From Okeania sp. KiyG1 (GTDB taxonomy: Bacteria > Cyanobacteriota > Cyanobacteriia > Cyanobacteriales > Microcoleaceae): DNA of 60,640 nt. Made by a program: the position numbers and the translations under genes. Position 1 is the stretch's first letter. Every line of letters starts with the position of its first letter. Shown piece by piece: positions 56,633 through 60,640 of the stretch. Below the pieces are notes generated by a model, which ran no database searches, was not told the DNA's origin, and saw only the letters and a list, made by a program, of their open reading frames with translations. The stretch covers positions 1-60,640 of the forward strand of contig NZ_BLZO01000030.1 of NCBI RefSeq assembly GCF_014132355.1, in the 5' to 3' direction.

Positions 56633-56977
56633 AGAACGTCACTCTATCTATATATTTCTTAACATATTTTAATCCTGAAGATTTTTGTATCTCTAATCCC
56701 ACTTAATTTCAGGGTAGTTCTGCATACCATAGTAATGGTACACAGCAAAGAGGAATACCTGGCACGGGAGGAGGATGTTAATTCTTGAAATACTACTTGT
56801 TAAAGTGAGATTTGTTGAAAGACCCAGGCATGAGGGAAAATACAATCAACCGATAACCTACGGAAATTAATACTCTGTATGTGGTGGTAAGCTGGAGAAA
56901 ATTCACTTACCTCAGAGAGTGGAGTATGTCAACATGATAATATACAGTAGCTTTTCTAGATTTGAGATTGTCTTACT
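56633..56977. other. Intergenic region upstream of the RHH gene
   Basis: No coding frame. It contains GGTAGTTCTGCATACCATAG and CACGGGAGGAGGATG words of unknown meaning. Confidence 0.3.
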
Positions 56978-57205
56978 ATGAATGAGTCTGAAGTTAATCA
57001 GTCGAAATTGCCAGAAAAAGTAGAATTATCTATCAACATAGATTCTAGATTATTAGACCAAGTTCAACATTTGACAAATGACCCTAGTAAGGTCATTGAA
57101 AGTGCCCTTCGTCAGTGGTTAAGAGGAGGACTTCCAGAAGATGAGTTGGCCCTAACACTTCAAAGAAACCCTCCTATCCCACCAAGAGGGGAATGGAACG
57201 ATTAA
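56978..57205 (+). CDS. Small ribbon-helix-helix-like protein
   Basis: A 75-residue protein. KVELSINIDSRLLDQVQHLT (about 14-33) gives a beta strand and helix, followed by NDPSKVIESALRQWLR, the second helix of a ribbon-helix-helix fold like CcdA/CopG-type DNA-binding proteins. The C-terminus (LQRNPPIPPRGEWND) is proline-rich. No toxin gene follows it (the next gene is the dnaJ-like one), so a toxin-antitoxin role is not supported. It may be a regulator conserved in cyanobacteria. Confidence 0.6.
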   Translation: MNESEVNQSKLPEKVELSINIDSRLLDQVQHLTNDPSKVIESALRQWLRGGLPEDELALTLQRNPPIPPRGEWND

Positions 57206-57308
57206 AATACTATTTACTTCAGATTGTCTGAAAAGCTGATATGAAGTTAATATAGTTATTGACAACAATTAATTGAGTTTGGAAACTACAAACAACAAAA
57301 ATTAAAGA

Positions 57309-57780
57309 ATGTCAAAATACACTCCTTTTGGCGTGAATTATTATTCTTTGCTTGGACTCCATCCCCAAGCATCTAATCAGGAAATTAGAAGAGCATATCG
57401 AGAATTAAGTAAGCGCTATCATCCAGATACTACAGATATGCCGGAGGCGCTCGCTAAGGCAAAATTTCAGCAAATTAATGAAGCTTATGCTACTCTTGTC
57501 AACTCAGAAAAAGATTAGAGTACGACCAAAAATTAGGCGTTTATATGTAGATGATTTGAGTCAAAGAGTTAATTTTTATCATAGAAATTCATCTAGTTAC
57601 TTAGATCCTCAAGACAGACCATTATCTGCTGGTGAATTATTTGCTTTATTGATTATTGGTGTAACTTTAATTTGTTGTTTGTTGATAGCTATTACTATTG
57701 GGCTCATACGCCCAGAGTTAACTATCCAACCTATTGAACCACCTGGAAATCAATTTATAGAAATTCAACATTCGCTATAG
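57309..57780 (+). CDS. DnaJ-domain membrane protein, frameshifted at an A run
   Basis: Codons from 57309 give a J domain, MSKYTPFGVNYYSLLGLHPQ, YRELSKRYHPDTTDMPEALA with the HPD motif at about residues 38-40. The frame stops after NSEKD at 57518, but one more A in the AAAAA run (57507-57511) would give NSEKRLEYDQKIRRLYVDDL, the normal family continuation. It would then run to 57780, with SSYLDPQDRPLSAGELFALL and one membrane segment (ALLIIGVTLICCLLIAITIG). The whole protein would be about 157 residues, a membrane-anchored J-domain cochaperone found in cyanobacteria beside DUF3143. Confidence 0.82.
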
Positions 57781-57986
57781 CTTTATTGGTTCAATGGACA
57801 TATCTATAAATAAATATTTAAGATTGGATTAATTTATATGATATTATTGAAAGAATAACTGGAAAAAGTCAATATATATAGTACTAATTAATGCAATTAA
57901 ATTATGAGAAGTCTTTTTAAGTTATTAAAATTATTATCAAATCTAAATCTAAATCTAAATATTTTTGTTTGTAAGTACGAAAAAAG

Positions 57987-58259
57987 ATGGATATTCCCAA
58001 ACCAGATACCCCTTTATACAACCACCCTCTGCCCAAAATTGAGCAATGGCTCCAAGAAAATGGTTGCCAACAAAATTCTGAAAAATTGCATTGTTGGTGG
58101 GTAGAAAAACCTACTTGGAAAGCAGAATTATCACTTGATATCGATCAACTTACAGTCCGCTATGTGGACGCTAGTGCTAATGGTGATGATATTCAACGCT
58201 CTTTTAAATATTCCTTGAGTCGCCAGGACCTCGAAGAAGCAATATTTTGTGGGCCTTAG
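57987..58259 (+). CDS. DUF3143 family protein
   Basis: A 90-residue protein (MDIPKPDTPLYNHPLPKIEQ ... LHCWWVEKPTWKAEL ... LTVRYVDASANGDDIQRSFK ... SLSRQDLEEAIFCGP) matching the DUF3143 family of cyanobacteria, of unknown function. It follows the DnaJ-domain gene on the same strand, an arrangement I recall as common, which hints at a shared role. The ATG at 57987 is chosen because the family begins there; no clear ribosome site was found. Confidence 0.85.
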   Translation: MDIPKPDTPLYNHPLPKIEQWLQENGCQQNSEKLHCWWVEKPTWKAELSLDIDQLTVRYVDASANGDDIQRSFKYSLSRQDLEEAIFCGP

Positions 58260-58565
58260 TTAGGGTCTGCTGAAAAAATTGTTTGGTGGGGGTAGGACGC
58301 GGGGACGCGGAGATGGGGGACAGGCAGCGGTTTCGGCAATTTTATGTGAAGAAATTTTGAATCTCAGCAGAAAATTTCAGTAAATTGATGCAAATAAGAG
58401 CCATAAACGTAGGAGATAAACTGAATATCAAAAGCTCCATTACCGTAAACTATCCTGACTTTTAGCTTTATTCAGCTAGCCTTAGTTAATATAACTTCAG
58501 CCAACAAAATTGAACTAAAGAATCAGAAAGGTTAGCTTTCTGTATTACTTAAATATATCTACACA
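58260..58565. mobile_element. MITE of the AGGGTCTGCTGAAAAA family and spacer
   Basis: TTAGGGTCTGCTGAAAAAAT (58259 onward) and TTTATTCAGCTAGCCTTAGTTAA (to about 58493). It is the inverted relative of 44700-44933. The rest to 58565 is AT-rich and empty. Confidence 0.55.
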
Positions 58566-59311
58566 TCATATCTTACCAAACCTACGTTGACGTTTCTGGT
58601 AAGCAAATAAGGCACGATGAAATTCAGAACGGTTAAAATCAGGCCAAAATGTTTCAGTAACATAAATTTCAGAATAAGCCATTTGCCATAATAAAAATTA
58701 CTAATTCGCATTTCCCCACTGGTACGAATTAACAAATCAGGATGAGAAATTCCAGCAGTATAAAGATATTGCTCAAATAACCCTTCATTAATTTCCTCTG
58801 GCTTTAGTAAGCCTTTTTGTACCTGAGAAGCGATCGCCTGACAAGCGTGTACAATTTCCTGACGTCCTCCATAATTAGTAGCTACAGTAAACTTAATCCC
58901 CTGATTTTGCTGAGTCATTTCCATAGAATGCTTAATCTCAGCTTGTAAAGATAGAGGTAAAGAACTTAGATTACCAACAAATCTAATTTGAACATCTTCT
59001 GCCACCATCTCCTTTAGTTCTTGACGTAAAATTTTTTCAAATAAAGTCATCAAAAAATTAACTTCCTCTAGTGGCCTGCCCCAATTTTCACTAGAGAATG
59101 CGTAAGCAGTCAATGCTTCTATACCCCAATCTCGACTACACCTTAGTAGAGCTTTCAGCGCTTCCACCCCACGCCTATGACCCATAATTCTAGGTAAACC
59201 ACGGTGTCCCGCCCAGCGACCATTGCCATCCATAATCACAGCTACATGACGAGGCAACTTTTCTGGTTCGAGGTCAACAGGTAAATCTTGTAAGCAAGTT
59301 CCTTGATTCAT
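58566..59311 (-). CDS. uppS: Isoprenyl (undecaprenyl) diphosphate synthase, frameshifted at a T run
   Basis: The start is taken at 59311 ([20 protein letters not shown]), overlapping the cdaA stop as ATGA; an upstream ATG at 59353 would overlap by 46 bases. Catalytic Asp lies in [20 protein letters not shown]. At SGEMRISNF the frame is lost: a run of five T (58693-58697 as A on the plus strand) should be six, giving [20 protein letters not shown], then [18 protein letters not shown] and stop at 58566-58568. That C-terminus is the conserved dimer end. The enzyme makes the polyprenyl carrier for peptidoglycan and is usually essential, so this is more likely an unread base than a dead gene. Confidence 0.88.
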
Positions 59312-60270
59312 CTTTTCTTTCGAGGAGCTGATGGACTTTGACGAAGCATCCATGACATTAATCTCGATCCTTTAGATCCCATTTTAAGTCCAAGATTAAC
59401 TAGAGTGAATGGTTTTGTATTTTTTTCACTACCTGATAGAAATAGGCGTTGTTCTAATAATTCCTTAAGTTTATTGCTAGTTAAGGGTCGATTTAAAGTC
59501 CCTTTTTCGGCCAGAGAAATAGAACCTGTTTCTTCAGACACCACTACGCAGATGCACTTTTCTACTTGTTCTGTAATTCCCATAGCAGCTCGATGACGAG
59601 TCCCTAATTGCCTGGAAGCTATTCTCTCAGACAGTGGTAGAATCACACCAGCCGATATAATTTTATGTTCTCGAATTAGGACTGCGCCATCGTGCAATAA
59701 AGTTTTTGGCTGAAATATGGTTTGTAATAGTTCCTTAGAAAGTTCAGCATTTAACTTTACCCCTGGTACAGAAAAATCCCTCTCATCTATAGGCCCTTCT
59801 GTCTCTATGATTAACAAAGCGCCTATACGATTTTGAGACAGTTGTTTGATTGATTCTACTATTTCATCAATAATGCTATCTGATTCAGGTAAAACTCTGC
59901 TATTATGTCCAAACATTTGCAGAATTTCTCCCTGTCCCAACTGCTCAAGAAACCGACGGAATTCTGATTGTAATATTACTGCCATTGAAACAGCAGAGCC
60001 TATAACTAAGCTGTTGAGGGCAAAACTTAAAAGTCTTAATTCAGCCCATTGACTTAAAGCCGAAGCCAACATTAAGACTATAAACCCTCTTACCATCCAT
60101 AATGTGCGACGTTCCCCTATGATGACAAGCACCATATATATCAAGGCTAGAACAAGTCCGATATCGATACTGTGTACCACCAAGGACTGGATCAAGTCTG
60201 AGTCATTATTGGTACTTTGTACAACCAAGAGCTGGACTAAGCCTGGGTCATTACTAAGACCCGATTTCAT
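59308..60270 (-). CDS. cdaA: Diadenylate cyclase CdaA (c-di-AMP synthase)
   Basis: A 320-residue protein with three N-terminal membrane segments (about 33-95), then a DAC domain with DGA (LLHDGAVLI, about residue 193), GTRHRAAMG (about 222-230) and [12 protein letters not shown]. It joins two ATP into c-di-AMP, a messenger for osmotic and potassium control. The C-terminal basic tail ([11 protein letters not shown]) is longer than usual. It overlaps uppS by four bases, and cdaA-uppS pairs are the rule in cyanobacteria. Note the 320-residue start at 60270 adds a short hydrophobic-poor N-terminus whose exact start is not certain. Confidence 0.93.
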   Translation of the reverse strand: MKSGLSNDPGLVQLLVVQSTNNDSDLIQSLVVHSIDIGLVLALIYMVLVIIGERRTLWMVRGFIVLMLASALSQWAELRLLSFALNSLVIGSAVSMAVILQSEFRRFLEQLGQGEILQMFGHNSRVLPESDSIIDEIVESIKQLSQNRIGALLIIETEGPIDERDFSVPGVKLNAELSKELLQTIFQPKTLLHDGAVLIREHKIISAGVILPLSERIASRQLGTRHRAAMGITEQVEKCICVVVSEETGSISLAEKGTLNRPLTSNKLKELLEQRLFLSGSEKNTKPFTLVNLGLKMGSKGSRLMSWMLRQSPSAPRKKR

Positions 60271-60640
60271 TGAACTTTAATTATTAATCTAACGGCAACT
60301 TTTGATGTGTTTTTTTATTTAACATTGGTGTCATCAGTAGCAAGGAGCGTTTGTTCTCTTGCTTGACATCCTCTGTTCATTGGACATTTTTTGTATTAGT
60401 AGCTTTGTGGAATATGATAGATGTTATACTGCTGTACAATACCTATACAATTCCGGCAAAATTTGGTCAAACCTGACCCACCCTCTAGCTCCCTCCCAGG
60501 AGGGATGGGGGTGGGTGATGTTTGCTTCTTGCTTCAACCTGGGAGGTCGCCCTCTTCCAGTCCACAAGCGTAAATTCGGGTACACCCTACCCTATTAAAT
60601 TGATTAATTCCCCCATACTGAGATAGCACCAGTGCCGCAT
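60271..60640. other. Right edge of the window, no gene recognised
   Basis: Upstream of cdaA. It contains CCTCTAGCTCCCTCCCAGGA / GGGATGGGGGTGGGTG repeat DNA (60481-60515). In related genomes lysA is often upstream of cdaA, but it is not seen here. Confidence 0.35.

Noticed and set aside
56978-57205. An antitoxin of a type II toxin-antitoxin pair
   Set aside because: The fold is ribbon-helix-helix-like, but no toxin gene adjoins; the neighbour is a DnaJ-domain gene.
1-60640. tRNA or rRNA genes
   Set aside because: A visual scan found no TTCRA-type T-arm with a matching acceptor stem and no rRNA segment; a tRNAscan run would be decisive.

Overview
The window looks like the chromosome of a filamentous marine-type cyanobacterium, most plausibly of the Trichodesmium/Okeania group of Oscillatoriales. 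The evidence is beta-carboxysome genes (ccmK2-ccmK1-ccmL-ccmM), a CO2-uptake NdhF, GCGATCGC (HIP1) octamers, low GC, sparse coding with long repeat-filled spacers, and a double-intein gene. The genus is an inference; no rRNA or tRNA was recognised.

Layout. 1-3.0 kb: carboxysome shell operon on the minus strand (ccmM is cut by the window edge), its genes pushed apart by miniature elements. 3.4-5.2 kb: divergent ndhF (NDH-1 CO2 uptake). 6.1-8.2 kb: a 58-bp tandem repeat and a GPH/MFS transporter whose ribosome site comes from a mobile-element end. 8.8-10.6 kb: a two-gene AAA ATPase + PIN-like nuclease module, the best candidate here for an undescribed defence-type system. 11.0-13.1 kb: a graveyard (xisH cut by a MITE, xisI with a stop, vapC tail, tnpB remnant). 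13.4-15.7 kb: SH3-type secreted protein and pheS, the latter behind five tandem copies of its own promoter. 17.07-17.83 kb: CRISPR array with 11 repeats and no cas genes. 18.4-27.5 kb: surE, a zinc-ribbon protein, a GNAT, a GT39-like glycosyltransferase, a frameshifted membrane protein, a degenerate serine recombinase and a VOC protein. 27.7-28.9 kb: a 96-bp tandem array. 29.6-35.5 kb: a superfamily 1 helicase, a 32-bp tandem array and an HTH-NACHT-HEAT (bacterial NLR-like) gene split by a 175-bp MITE. 36.1-37.6 kb: aldehyde dehydrogenase. 37.8-44.6 kb: nested mobile elements (two dead IS5-like copies, a complete IS4-like transposon with a four-helix-bundle passenger), a phosphodiester glycosidase and a shattered sulfotransferase. 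45.0-51.4 kb: ugd and a UDP-glucuronate decarboxylase (uxs) carrying two inteins, separated by a TnpB element; together Ugd and Uxs turn UDP-glucose into UDP-xylose. 53.5-55.3 kb: lepA. 55.4-56.7 kb: structured non-coding sequence including a probable orphan omega-RNA scaffold. 57.0-60.3 kb: RHH protein, DnaJ-domain protein, DUF3143 protein, and the uppS-cdaA pair.

Two themes dominate. First, several MITE families move around; one shares its ends with the dead IS5-like copies, and MITEs have split xisH, the NACHT gene and the sulfotransferase. Second, at least three otherwise well-preserved genes (membrane protein, dnaJ-like gene, uppS) each lack one base in an A or T run. Because uppS is normally essential, this suggests either sequencing error or slippage-tolerant expression, and should be settled before these genes are called dead.
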